Positions 37,126 to 45,890 of a stretch of DNA of 64,000 bases are shown here, piece by piece; within the stretch, counting starts at the first letter, position 1, and each line of letters starts with the position of its first letter. A program made the position numbers and the translations under genes. The notes beneath the pieces were generated by a model. That model had not been told where the DNA came from, searched no databases, and worked only from the letters and a program-made list of their open reading frames with translations. This DNA is from Arboricoccus pini (GTDB taxonomy: Bacteria; Pseudomonadota; Alphaproteobacteria; Geminicoccales; Geminicoccaceae). The DNA is taken from contig NZ_FYEH01000003.1 in NCBI RefSeq assembly GCF_900187945.1, forward strand, positions 186,001-250,000, in the 5' to 3' direction.

Positions 37126-38178
37126 ATGAACATACTGGTGACGGGCGGATGCGGTTTTATCGGCAATGCACTCGTCCGCCTTCTCGTTGCCGACGGACAC
37201 TTGGTCGGCAATGTCGACAAGCTGACCTACGCCGCCAGTCCTGCAGCGCTCCTCGATCTTGACGATCATCCCCGGTATCGATTCTGGCAAACTGATATCA
37301 GCGATCGCCATGCCCTCGGCAGGATTCTTGAAGAGTTGCGCCCCGAGGCAATCTTCCATCTCGCAGCTGAGAGCCACGTGGACCGCTCGATCGAGGGACC
37401 CAGGCCGTTTGTGGAAACAAATGTTCTGGGCACGTATACTCTTCTGGAGACGGTCCGGACGCATCTCTCCACGCTGAATGAGTTACAGCAGCCAAAATTC
37501 CGATTAATTCATATCTCCACGGATGAGGTCTTCGGCTCAATACCTGAAGGTGAGTATGCCGAAGAGACAAGGCGGTACGATCCGAGTTCGCCCTATGCGG
37601 CGACAAAGGCCGCTGCCGATCATCTCGTCCGCGCATGGTCACGCACGTACGGCCTACCGACGATCGTCTGCAACTGCAGCAACAATTACGGCCCGTGGCA
37701 ATTTCCCGAAAAGCTCATGCCCTTGATGATTATCAAGGCATTGAAAGGCCAAGAACTTCCGATCTTTGGCGATGGACTCCAAGTCAGGGACTGGATCCAT
37801 GTAGACGACCATGTGGCGGCCCTCCTCGCCATAATGCGACAAGGTGAACCTGGCGCCAGCTATAATATCAGCGCCAAAGACGAATGCACCAATATCGCAC
37901 TGGTAAGCGCCATCTGTGATCGCCTGGATGCAATCGCTGGTCCTCTAAGCTCCGGACTTCCCCGTCTGGAACTCGTACGCCATGTTGCGGACCGCCCCGG
38001 ACATGACCGGCGTTACGGCCTCTCTGCCGAACGGCTGAGACAAGACCTCGGCTGGCAGCCCACTCGGCGGCTCAAGTCCAGCCTCGACGACATCATCGAC
38101 TGGTACCTGGAGCACGAAACTTGGTGGCAACCCTTGATGAAGCGACCCGACCCTATCAGTCGAAAGGGCGCCCGATGA
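37126..38178 (+). CDS. rfbB: dTDP-glucose 4,6-dehydratase
   Basis: Extended short-chain dehydrogenase that turns dTDP-glucose into dTDP-4-keto-6-deoxyglucose for deoxysugars of surface polysaccharide. Motifs: GGCGFIG, HLAAESHVDRSI, the active-site STDEVFGS, YAATKAAADH (Tyr-x3-Lys) and NNYGPWQFPEKLMP. The 350-residue length is normal. The usual partners rfbA, rfbC and rfbD are not adjacent; the gene stands alone 45 bases after uppP, with which it may be co-transcribed. Confidence 0.95.
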   Translation: MNILVTGGCGFIGNALVRLLVADGHLVGNVDKLTYAASPAALLDLDDHPRYRFWQTDISDRHALGRILEELRPEAIFHLAAESHVDRSIEGPRPFVETNVLGTYTLLETVRTHLSTLNELQQPKFRLIHISTDEVFGSIPEGEYAEETRRYDPSSPYAATKAAADHLVRAWSRTYGLPTIVCNCSNNYGPWQFPEKLMPLMIIKALKGQELPIFGDGLQVRDWIHVDDHVAALLAIMRQGEPGASYNISAKDECTNIALVSAICDRLDAIAGPLSSGLPRLELVRHVADRPGHDRRYGLSAERLRQDLGWQPTRRLKSSLDDIIDWYLEHETWWQPLMKRPDPISRKGAR

Positions 38179-38260
38179 TCCTGTGGCTGCCGGGAAATCT
38201 ATAGCGCCTCGCTTCAGAACGGTCAGACCGCGCATGGAAGCAACAGACTGGCCGCACGAA

Positions 38261-38348
38261 TGGCGGAGGGAGCGGGATTTGAACCCGCGAGGAGTTGCCC
38301 CCAACACGCTTTCCAGGCGTGCGCCTTAAACCACTCGGCCATCCCTCC
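38261..38348 (-). tRNA. tRNA-Ser (GGA)
   Basis: Read on the minus strand it starts GGAGGGATGGCCGAGTGG, has the anticodon stem CACGC/GCGTG around loop CTGGAAA (anticodon GGA), a long class II variable arm, the T-loop GGTTCAAATCC and an acceptor stem ending in an encoded CCA. All stems pair. Confidence 0.96.
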
Positions 38349-38453
38349 GCAGGGCTACGCGTTCATCACGCGCCACGAGCGCGCGGACCATAGTCAGCCG
38401 ACGAGCCTGACGCAACAGGCTGAGACCTCAGATGCGTCAAACCCCGGGTGACC

Positions 38454-39221
38454 TCATGGCCCGGCGGCCGCATCGTCGACCAACCCGCAGTCGGACAAGA
38501 TCGACCGCATGTGCGCCGGGACCGGCGCCATCGCCGTAATCGGCGGTCTCTTCTCGTAGAGCGGCACGCTGATTGACCTGCTATGCAGCATCAATGGCAA
38601 CACATCCTGAGGCTGGCAGTCGCGCCCATAAACCGGGTCGCCCAGAATGGGACAGCCCAGTGCCTCCAGGTGTACCCTCAATTGATGAGTGCGCCCCGTA
38701 TGAGGATGCAACTCCAGCCACGTCAGCCCATTGCTCTCGCCTCGAACCTGATAGTCCGTTACGGCACGCTGCCCATCCGGGTCCACCTTCATCCACCACC
38801 CCCTTGCCGCCGTCGAACGCTTGGCAAGTGCCAGTTCGATCCTGCCAGAGGGCTTGGGCGGCACGCCGATGGTGACAGCCCAATATGTCTTGCCGATCCG
38901 ACCGGCCGCGAACTGTCGACCGAGTTTCGCCAGTGCACGGCGATGCCGACCCAAGATGAGACAGCCGCTCGTATCACGATCGAGCCTGTGCGCCAGTGCC
39001 GGGGGCTGAGGGAGGCCGAAGGAGAGCGCCTCAAAGGAGGCCTCAAGATTGGGACCACCTTTGGGGCCAGCGTGAACCGGCAGACCCGCCGGCTTGTCGA
39101 TAATGAGCATGAGCGCGTCTCGGAAGAGAACGCGTTGGAGAATGGCAGCGGCGCTAAGACCGGGCGTCCCTTTGACCGATTGCCGGTTAAAACCAGCGGA
39201 CCGTTCGCGTTCTTGAACCAT
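38454..39221 (-). CDS. RluA-family RNA pseudouridine synthase
   Basis: Converts uridine to pseudouridine in rRNA or tRNA. The catalytic motif HRLDRDTSG and the HTGRTHQLRVHLEALGCPILGDPVYG block identify the RluA family. There is no N-terminal S4 domain, so the 255-residue form resembles RluA/TruC more than RluC/D; the target site is not clear. The ATG at 39221 is chosen over one at 39263. Confidence 0.9.
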   Translation of the reverse strand: MVQERERSAGFNRQSVKGTPGLSAAAILQRVLFRDALMLIIDKPAGLPVHAGPKGGPNLEASFEALSFGLPQPPALAHRLDRDTSGCLILGRHRRALAKLGRQFAAGRIGKTYWAVTIGVPPKPSGRIELALAKRSTAARGWWMKVDPDGQRAVTDYQVRGESNGLTWLELHPHTGRTHQLRVHLEALGCPILGDPVYGRDCQPQDVLPLMLHSRSISVPLYEKRPPITAMAPVPAHMRSILSDCGLVDDAAAGP

Positions 39222-39397
39222 ACCTTCAACTCTTCCCGAACAAGCGTCGCCACATGACAACAAGCGGTAGCAGGCCAGGCCCCATGCGCGCCGGAGCGGC
39301 CGGGATACGATCTAGCCATGTTCAGCTGGTGACCGGCACGCTAGATCCTGCCATCAGACAGAGCATGTCGCCAGATGACGATCCGAAGGAGAAGATA

Positions 39398-39853
39398 GTG
39401 GACGTGAGCGGCGAATATCGCATTCAAGCCCCAAGGGGCCAGGTATGGGCAGCGCTCAACGACCCCAATATCCTCAAGCAAGCTATTCCTGGATGCGAAT
39501 CGTTCGAGAGAACAGGCGAAAACGAATTGGAGGCGAAGGTCAAAGCCCGAATAGGCCCGATCAATGCCAGGTTCGCCGGGAAGATCACGTTGAGTGACCT
39601 CAATCCGCCCGAGAGCTATCGGATCGGTGGCGAGGGCAAGGGCGGTGTTGCCGGATTTGCCAAGGGAGGCGCGAACGTGACGCTCTCCGAGGACGGCGAC
39701 GGAACAATACTGCGCTATACGGCCAGCGCGGATATTGGCGGCAAGCTCGCCCAGATCGGCTCACGCTTCGTCAAAGGCTCAGCAAAGAAAATAGCCGATG
39801 ATTTTTTTGGCCGTTTTGCCAAGATTGTTTGCGAACAGCAGAACGCCGGCTGA
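39398..39853 (+). CDS. coxG: CoxG-like SRPBCC-fold protein
   Basis: A 151-residue protein of the carbon monoxide dehydrogenase subunit G family, with GEYRIQAPRGQVWAALNDPNILKQAIPGC at its N-terminus (split here over the known block) and the glycine-rich GEGKGGVAGFAKGGA. CoxG anchors or helps mature molybdenum hydroxylases at the membrane in CO oxidisers. The start is GTG at 39398 with AAGGAG at 6-base spacing, much better than the in-frame ATG at 39254. The structural coxMSL genes are not in the window. Confidence 0.87.
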   Translation: MDVSGEYRIQAPRGQVWAALNDPNILKQAIPGCESFERTGENELEAKVKARIGPINARFAGKITLSDLNPPESYRIGGEGKGGVAGFAKGGANVTLSEDGDGTILRYTASADIGGKLAQIGSRFVKGSAKKIADDFFGRFAKIVCEQQNAG

Positions 39854-40252
39854 TATCGGTGCACAGGCGCTTCATTGGCCTGTCTGGTGATTATCTGCAG
39901 CCGACGGCGGCATCTGGAAATGAGCCAACACGAGCGACCCGATGACGGCGAGCCGCATGCTGGAAATTAGCGACGTCGAGCCGCGAACGCTGATGGCCGA
40001 GTTTTGACGCGCAAGCCAGACACCTGAGGCTACGCCGCCACAAACGATCGGGGCGATCGATTAAGGGATGGCCAGGCGCAAACTTGCAAAGCTTTGCCGG
40101 CCAGGACAACTACCGGCCCCAGTGTAGAAAGGAGATCGTCGGTCCGCCTCCTTATTTCGTGGGACCATCCTTTTCCATACGGGTGCTTCACCAAAACGCG
40201 CTTCGCTCTCTATGATGAGCGCAACGCTCTCTTTGACAATCGAGGTTCTGCC
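39854..40252. other. Gene-free stretch between coxG and SBF transporter
   Basis: About 400 bases in which no conserved frame or RNA gene is seen on either strand. It separates coxG from the transporter and XdhC genes and so probably contains a promoter, though none stands out. Confidence 0.45.
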
Positions 40253-41266
40253 ATGAGGCGCCTCCTGACCCGCCTACCGATCGACCCCTACCTCCTCGGA
40301 CTGCTGGCGACAGTGGGCGCGGCATTCCTTTTTCCGGCGCGCGATCGGGGAGCGGAGGTTGCCGACGTGGTGACCTATGCCGCCATTGTTCTGCTCTTCT
40401 TCCTGTATGGCGCCCGGCTTTCCCCTACGAACGTTGTTCAAGGAATCAGCCACTGGCGGCTCCAGGGTTTTGTTCTTCTGCTGAGCTTCGTGTTGTTCCC
40501 AGTCTTGGGCCTGATACTGACGCTGGCTCTCCGCAACGTGGTCGATGGCACCCTCTTGATGGGCCTGATGTTTGTCTGCGTCCTACCTTCGACCGTGCAG
40601 TCGTCGATCGCCTTCACGTCGATTGCCCGAGGCAACGTTGCAGCGGCCCTCTGTAGCGCCTCCGTGTCAAACCTGCTTGGAGTCGTGCTCACGCCGCTCC
40701 TGGTCGGTCTTCTGATGAACGCGCATGGAGCCGCTCTATCGCTTGATTCGCTGAAGGACATAGCGCTGCAACTCGTAGCGCCATTCGCTGCTGGCCAACT
40801 CCTGCGGCCCTGGATCAATTCTTGGCTGTCGCGCCATCGGGGTATCCTTGGCTATGTCGACCGCGGCTCCATCCTGCTGGTTGTCTATGGCGCATTCAGC
40901 CACGGTGTCGTGAGCGGAGTCTGGCAGCAGGTCGGACTCGAGGATTTGGGGGTGATCATCCTTTTGGACTCTCTCCTCCTCGCGATCGTCCTGTCCGCCA
41001 GCGCCTATCTCAGCCGGCGATTCGGGTTTGAGAAGGAGGACGAGATCGCCATCGTCTTCTGCGGCTCGAAGAAGAGCATGGCCAGCGGCATTCCCATGGC
41101 AAACATCCTCTTCCAGGGCATGCCCGTCGGGCTGATCGTTCTTCCCCTCATGCTCTTCCATCAGCTTCAACTCTTTGCTTGCGCGGCCATCGCCCGTCGC
41201 TATGCCAGCCGGCGGCCGACCGAGGAAACACCAGTCGCCCCGGCCCAGGCCAGTCTGCGCGCATGA
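40253..41266 (+). CDS. Bile acid:sodium symporter (SBF/SLC10A7-like) family transporter
   Basis: A 337-residue membrane protein with about nine to ten helices. The family marks FCGSKKSMASGIPMANILF and LLFFLYGARLS place it in the SBF-like group with YfeH and SLC10A7, whose substrates are not established for bacteria. The ATG at 40253 has GAGG at 7-base spacing; the frame is open further left but not conserved. It sits between coxG and the xdhC genes. Confidence 0.85.
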   Translation: MRRLLTRLPIDPYLLGLLATVGAAFLFPARDRGAEVADVVTYAAIVLLFFLYGARLSPTNVVQGISHWRLQGFVLLLSFVLFPVLGLILTLALRNVVDGTLLMGLMFVCVLPSTVQSSIAFTSIARGNVAAALCSASVSNLLGVVLTPLLVGLLMNAHGAALSLDSLKDIALQLVAPFAAGQLLRPWINSWLSRHRGILGYVDRGSILLVVYGAFSHGVVSGVWQQVGLEDLGVIILLDSLLLAIVLSASAYLSRRFGFEKEDEIAIVFCGSKKSMASGIPMANILFQGMPVGLIVLPLMLFHQLQLFACAAIARRYASRRPTEETPVAPAQASLRA

Positions 41267-41472
41267 GGGACGGATCTCCGCCAATTCCACGCCGGGCCTG
41301 GCCAGCCGGTCCCGTTGGGTCTCCATGACCTCCCTGCTCTCGTCGATCCAGGCATCGATCGATCTCCTGCTAGCTGGCGACTATGTCCCAGAACGGTCGC
41401 TGGCCACGACGCCGTTCCCGGCGCTTAAGCTCGGACGCCCCGTCTTTCAGCAATTGGATCAAAGGCACCAAG

Positions 41473-41790
41473 ATGGACGATGATCGGCTTCTCGACACGG
41501 CTGCCACCTGGAAAGCCAATGGTCGCAAAGTTGCCATCGCGACGGTGATCGAAACCTGGGGCAGCTCACCAAGGCGACCTGGCAGTCATCTGATCATCGA
41601 TGATGCCGGCAATATGGTCGGTTCCGTATCGGGTGGCTGTATTGAGGGTGCTGTTGTCCGTGAGGCGCTCGACATCATGGAGGGAGCGCCATCCAAGCTT
41701 CTTGAATTTGGCGTGTCGGACGAGCAGGCTTGGGAGGTAGGCCTTGCCTGTGGTGGGCGGGTTCGCGTTTTCGTCGAGGCGGTCACGTGA
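41473..41790 (+). CDS. XdhC/CoxI-family protein, N-terminal domain only
   Basis: A 105-residue protein matching the XdhC N-terminal domain: TVIETWGSSPRRPGSHLIID then GSVSGGCIEGAVV and LACGGRVRVFVE. XdhC binds molybdenum cofactor, protects its sulfido form and hands it to the apo-hydroxylase. The domain is split from its Rossmann half, which is encoded by the next gene overlapping by four bases (GTGA). Confidence 0.88.
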   Translation: MDDDRLLDTAATWKANGRKVAIATVIETWGSSPRRPGSHLIIDDAGNMVGSVSGGCIEGAVVREALDIMEGAPSKLLEFGVSDEQAWEVGLACGGRVRVFVEAVT

Positions 41791-42485
41791 AGCTCGATCT
41801 CCTACAGCATCTCAACATCGTCCGCGCCTCGGGAGACCGTTGCTGCCTGGTCCGGTATGTCGACCGTGATGAAGCGATCCTCGTCACCGACGATTTGGCG
41901 AAAGTGCCTGCAGCCATTCGGCCGTCAGTCGAAAAAGCTTATCGCGAGGATCGCTCTGTAAGCGTGCAAAGCGAGGAGGGGGCCGTCTTTGTCCAGGTCT
42001 TCAACCCGCCCTTGCGGCTGATAATCGTCGGCGCGGTGCATATCGCACAGTTTTTGGCACCCATGGCACAACTCTGCGGATATCATGTGACCGTTGTCGA
42101 CCCGCGGGGTGCCTTTGCCACGCCGGAGCGATTTCCGGAGATCGCCCTTGAGGTGGAATGGCCGGACGAAGCCCTGGCTGAACTGAAACTCAACCGGCGA
42201 ACGGCCGTCGTGGCTCTTACGCATGATCCAAAGCTAGACGACCCGGCCCTCGATCAAGCCTTGCGGTCTGACGCTTTCTACATCGCGGCGCTGGGCAGCC
42301 GGAAGAACCATGCCGCGCGCTGCGAACGACTGCGCGCCGAGGGCCACGATGACGTGACCTTGAAGCGAATTCACGGCCCGGCGGGTCTCGATATCGGCGC
42401 CGTCAGTCCACCGGAAATTGCCGTTGCGATCCTCTCGCAGATCACTCAGTGCTTGCGTCAGCCGCACCTACGCTTCACTCCCTGA
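41787..42485 (+). CDS. XdhC/CoxI-family protein, Rossmann-domain half
   Basis: A 232-residue partner of the preceding gene. After a short N-terminal region (about 1-90) comes the XdhC C-terminal Rossmann-like domain: LIIVGAVHIAQFLAPMA, VTVVDPRGAFATPERFP, VALTHDPKLDDPAL, IAALGSRKNHAAR and the end block HGPAGLDIGAVSPPEIAVAILS. The start is GTG, sharing bases with the stop of the preceding gene, so the halves are probably made in equal amounts. Confidence 0.9.
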   Translation: MKLDLLQHLNIVRASGDRCCLVRYVDRDEAILVTDDLAKVPAAIRPSVEKAYREDRSVSVQSEEGAVFVQVFNPPLRLIIVGAVHIAQFLAPMAQLCGYHVTVVDPRGAFATPERFPEIALEVEWPDEALAELKLNRRTAVVALTHDPKLDDPALDQALRSDAFYIAALGSRKNHAARCERLRAEGHDDVTLKRIHGPAGLDIGAVSPPEIAVAILSQITQCLRQPHLRFTP

Positions 42486-42535
42486 TGGCAGTGCATATCC
42501 ATTCTTCGCCCACCTACGTCTCTCGGGAGTAGAAG

Positions 42536-44167
42536 TTGCGCTTCGGACCGCTAGCTATCGAAGACGCGGAGAATGCCATTTTGGCGCATGCGCTCGTTGC
42601 CGGCGCTACGCGCTTCAAGAAAGGCCAGAGGCTCGGGGTCGAGGATTTGCGGTCGATCGCCGACGCCGGCATCAGAACCGTTATCGCGGCCACGCTCGAG
42701 CCCGGTGATCTGGCTGAGGACGTGGCAGCCGAGCGGCTCGTTCAGAAAATCGGGGGCAGCGGAACTGCATGGCACCCCGCGACAACCGGACGCGCAAACC
42801 TGTTTTCGACAACCCGTGGCCTCCTCGTCCTCGATGAGGATCGCATCAACGCGCTGAATGCGATCGACGAGGCGATCACACTAGCGACGCTGCCGCCGTT
42901 CTCCCTGGTGCCGGACGAAACAATGCTGGCAACGATCAAGATCATCCCTTTTGCCGTACCTAAGGCGGCCATTGAGACAGCTCTCGCATTGCTACGGCGT
43001 CCCCTTTGCCGCATCGCCTCCTTTGTCCCCAAAAGGGCTTGGCTGATCCAGACGGTATTGCCCGGCACATCGACCAAGATGCTGGACAAGACGGTACGAA
43101 TCACGAACGAACGACTCGTGGCCGTGAACGCTACACTAGTGGGTGAAAGCCGTTGCGCCCATGAGGAAGTCGCCTTGATATCGGCCATCAAGGCGGCACA
43201 AGGAATAGGCTTTGACCTTCTGCTGATAGCTGGCGCCTCCGCCACTACGGACCGGCACGACGTTCTGCCGGCTTCCATATGCGCGGTCGGCGGCAGCATT
43301 GAGCGGTTCGGCATGCCCGTCGACCCCGGCAATCTCCTGGTGCTTGGTCAACTGGACAGCCATCCGGTAATTGGACTGCCAGGCTGTGCGAGGTCGCCCA
43401 AACTTAATGGGTTCGACTGGATTCTCGAGCGAGTGGCCGCAGACCTGCCTGTTTCGGCCCAGGATTTTACCCGCATGGGCGTGGGAGGCCTTTTGATGGA
43501 GATTCCGTCGCGGCCGCAGCCGCGTGACAGCATGCCCTCAGAATCATCGGCTCCGCCACGATCCGATATCGCCGCGGTTGTGCTGGCCGCCGGTAGGTCA
43601 ACACGCATGGGCGGCCCCAACAAGCTATTGGCGACAGTAAATGGCGTGCCCATGGTACGTCATGCGGTTCAGGCCGCTCTGGCCAGTCCGGCCGACGAGG
43701 TGCTCGTTGTCACCGGGCATGACGAACAGGCTGTCCGCGACGCCCTGCTCGACCTCAGACCGGGCTTTGTTCACAATTCACACTATCGGTCGGGTCTAAG
43801 CACCTCCCTTCAGGCGGCAATCAACGCACTCTCGGCCGATATCGAGGCGATCATCGTCATGCTCGGCGACATGCCGTTAGTGACGGAAAGCTTGCTGGAA
43901 AGGCTGATCGCTGCCTTCGATGTTAAGGCTGGCCACACGATCGTCGTGCCGACATATGCTGGCCAACGTGGGAATCCTATCCTCTTAGGACGTCGACATT
44001 TTAACGAGATTCTTACAATCTCCGGCGATGTTGGCGCGCGTAACCTTATCGCCGCGCATCCTGAGGCCGTGATCGAACTGCCGACTGAGGATAACGGCAC
44101 CTTGCTCGACATAGACACGCCCGAAGCACTGGATGAACTCATCGGCCGCTTGCGAGTTTCGGCGTGA
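42536..44167 (+). CDS. Molybdopterin-binding :: MobA-like nucleotidyltransferase fusion
   Basis: A 543-residue two-domain protein. Residues 1 to about 335 are MoeA/MoaB-like: KKGQRLGVEDL, LIAGASATTDRHDVLP and PVDPGNLLVLGQLDSHPVIGLPGCARSPKLNG (read as successive blocks). Residues from about 345 are a MobA/MocA-like transferase: VVLAAGRSTRMGGPNKLL, VIVMLGDMPLV and GQRGNPILLG. It probably adds a nucleotide to molybdenum cofactor for a dinucleotide-type hydroxylase. The start is TTG, backed by GGGAG at 6 bases. This architecture is known in Mo-hydroxylase accessory clusters. Confidence 0.9.
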   Translation: MRFGPLAIEDAENAILAHALVAGATRFKKGQRLGVEDLRSIADAGIRTVIAATLEPGDLAEDVAAERLVQKIGGSGTAWHPATTGRANLFSTTRGLLVLDEDRINALNAIDEAITLATLPPFSLVPDETMLATIKIIPFAVPKAAIETALALLRRPLCRIASFVPKRAWLIQTVLPGTSTKMLDKTVRITNERLVAVNATLVGESRCAHEEVALISAIKAAQGIGFDLLLIAGASATTDRHDVLPASICAVGGSIERFGMPVDPGNLLVLGQLDSHPVIGLPGCARSPKLNGFDWILERVAADLPVSAQDFTRMGVGGLLMEIPSRPQPRDSMPSESSAPPRSDIAAVVLAAGRSTRMGGPNKLLATVNGVPMVRHAVQAALASPADEVLVVTGHDEQAVRDALLDLRPGFVHNSHYRSGLSTSLQAAINALSADIEAIIVMLGDMPLVTESLLERLIAAFDVKAGHTIVVPTYAGQRGNPILLGRRHFNEILTISGDVGARNLIAAHPEAVIELPTEDNGTLLDIDTPEALDELIGRLRVSA

Positions 44168-45372
44168 GTTCAACCCTCAAGAAGGCCTTTCCCATCTTTG
44201 CCAGTAGAACGGAGCGCTTTCACTATCTCGATAGCGCGGCTACCGGTCAGATCTGTGCGGCGGCAGCGGCGGCGCTATTGGGCTACGAGACGACAGCCCG
44301 TGCCAACGTCAAACGGGGCGTCTATCCGCTGGCAGATGCCGCAAGTAATGCCTTCGACGCGGCCAGGGCCAGCATTGCACGTTATATCGGCATCGACGAC
44401 GCAAACGAGGTTATCTTCACGAGCGGCACGACGATGGGTCTCAATCTCCTGGCCCATTGCCTGACAGCGGAATTAGCGCCTGGCGATGAAATTCTGCTGA
44501 GTGAACTCGAGCACCACAGCAATATCGTTCCCTGGCAGATAGCAGCTGCCAGACGCAGCCTGATTGTCAGGGCGATCCCGGTCAAGAAAGACGGCACGCT
44601 TGAACTCGCCGCGATCGAAGGACTCCTGAGCGCACGCACGCGGATCATCGCCGTAGCGCATACATCGAACGTCACGGGCGCCATTAGCGATACGAGCCGT
44701 ATTGCGGAGGCGGCTCGGGCGGCCGGCGCTTACTTTGTACTGGACGGTGCACAGGCACTGCCACACGGACCTGTCGACCTGAAGCGACTGGGTTGTGACG
44801 CTTTCGCGGCTTCCGGTCATAAGATGTTCAGCGCCACTGGCGCTGGCATTGTCTGGATGAACAAGGAACTAGCGCATCGATTACCGCCCTTCCTGAGCGG
44901 CGGCGAAATGATCCGAACGGTCTCGCTCAAAGGCTCAACTTATGCGCCGCCGCCACACCGCTTCGAGGCAGGGACGCCGCCCATTGGCGCCTGCCTCGCT
45001 ATGGGAGCTGCAGCCGAGTGGTTGGCCAGCCTCGACTGGACGGCTATTGAGAGCGAAGAACGGCGGCTCACCCGTCGCCTGCTGGACGGATTGTCGGCAA
45101 CGGCGCACACGACTGTCCTCGGTCCAGCCGGATTTTGCCACCGCCGTGGCATAATCTCCTTCGACGTGGATGGCGTCCACCCGCATGATCTATGTCAGTT
45201 CCTCGGAGATCGCGGGATCGCCCTTCGTGGTGGGCACCATTGTGCCCAGCCGCTGATGGAACGCTTCAATCTCGCGGCTACAACACGCGCCAGCCTCGCG
45301 CTCTACAATGACGACGCCGATATTGATGCCTTGCTTGAGGGCCTCGAATCGGCCGTGCGTCTACTGCGTTAG
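44164..45372 (+). CDS. SufS-like cysteine desulfurase (aminotransferase class V)
   Basis: A 402-residue PLP enzyme of the group II desulfurases. Seen: HYLDSAATGQ, FTSGTTMGLN, the ELEHHSNIVPW block, the PLP lysine in ASGHKMFSATG (about 220) and the sulfur-carrying cysteine in RGGHHCAQPL (about C360). It should release sulfane sulfur from cysteine. Its GTG start overlaps the previous stop by four bases. The context suggests sulfuration of molybdenum cofactor rather than general Fe-S assembly, since no sufBCD genes are nearby. Confidence 0.88.
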   Translation: MSSTLKKAFPIFASRTERFHYLDSAATGQICAAAAAALLGYETTARANVKRGVYPLADAASNAFDAARASIARYIGIDDANEVIFTSGTTMGLNLLAHCLTAELAPGDEILLSELEHHSNIVPWQIAAARRSLIVRAIPVKKDGTLELAAIEGLLSARTRIIAVAHTSNVTGAISDTSRIAEAARAAGAYFVLDGAQALPHGPVDLKRLGCDAFAASGHKMFSATGAGIVWMNKELAHRLPPFLSGGEMIRTVSLKGSTYAPPPHRFEAGTPPIGACLAMGAAAEWLASLDWTAIESEERRLTRRLLDGLSATAHTTVLGPAGFCHRRGIISFDVDGVHPHDLCQFLGDRGIALRGGHHCAQPLMERFNLAATTRASLALYNDDADIDALLEGLESAVRLLR

Positions 45373-45383
45373 GACTCGCTTCC

Positions 45384-45830
45384 ATGACCGGAATGGCAAG
45401 CAACTCACTCTATAATCAAGCGATTATCGAGGAGGCTAAGGCCGCCGTCGGCAGCGGCACGATCGAGACACCTCATGTCAGCGTCCGCTGCGACAACCCC
45501 CTCTGCGGCGACCGTATTACCCTGGAAGCCTTGGGAAATAATGGCCATCTCGCCGAGGTGGCGCATCGGACACGCGGATGCCTTCTTACACGCGCCGCAG
45601 CCAGCATTGCCGCGCGTCATGCGCGAAATCTGGACACGGCCGGCATAGAGGCTGCCTTGCAGCAGCTCGATGAACTCCTCAGCGGCAACAAACCCCTAAA
45701 GGAAGTCTGGCCGGAACTGGCGATCTTTCGGCCAGTGGCCTCAGTGCGCAGCCGTCAGGACTGCGTAAGACTACCGTTGCAGGCACTTTCCCTGGCACTC
45801 GCGAAGCTAGGCAAAACTTCGAACCCATGA
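45384..45830 (+). CDS. SufU/IscU-like sulfur-transfer or Fe-S scaffold protein
   Basis: A 148-residue protein with the three cysteines of the IscU/SufU fold in order: NPLCGDRI (with the neighbouring Asp), TRGCLLTRAAAS and SRQDCVRLPLQAL. It starts 11 bases after the desulfurase gene, so it is the likely sulfur acceptor. It may be a transfer protein, as B. subtilis SufU is for SufS, rather than a scaffold. Confidence 0.85.
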   Translation: MTGMASNSLYNQAIIEEAKAAVGSGTIETPHVSVRCDNPLCGDRITLEALGNNGHLAEVAHRTRGCLLTRAAASIAARHARNLDTAGIEAALQQLDELLSGNKPLKEVWPELAIFRPVASVRSRQDCVRLPLQALSLALAKLGKTSNP

Positions 45831-45890
45831 AGGCACCTTGGGCGATCTTTCGTGTTGCAGTGCGGTGATTGATAAGCGAGGGAGCCGCTC

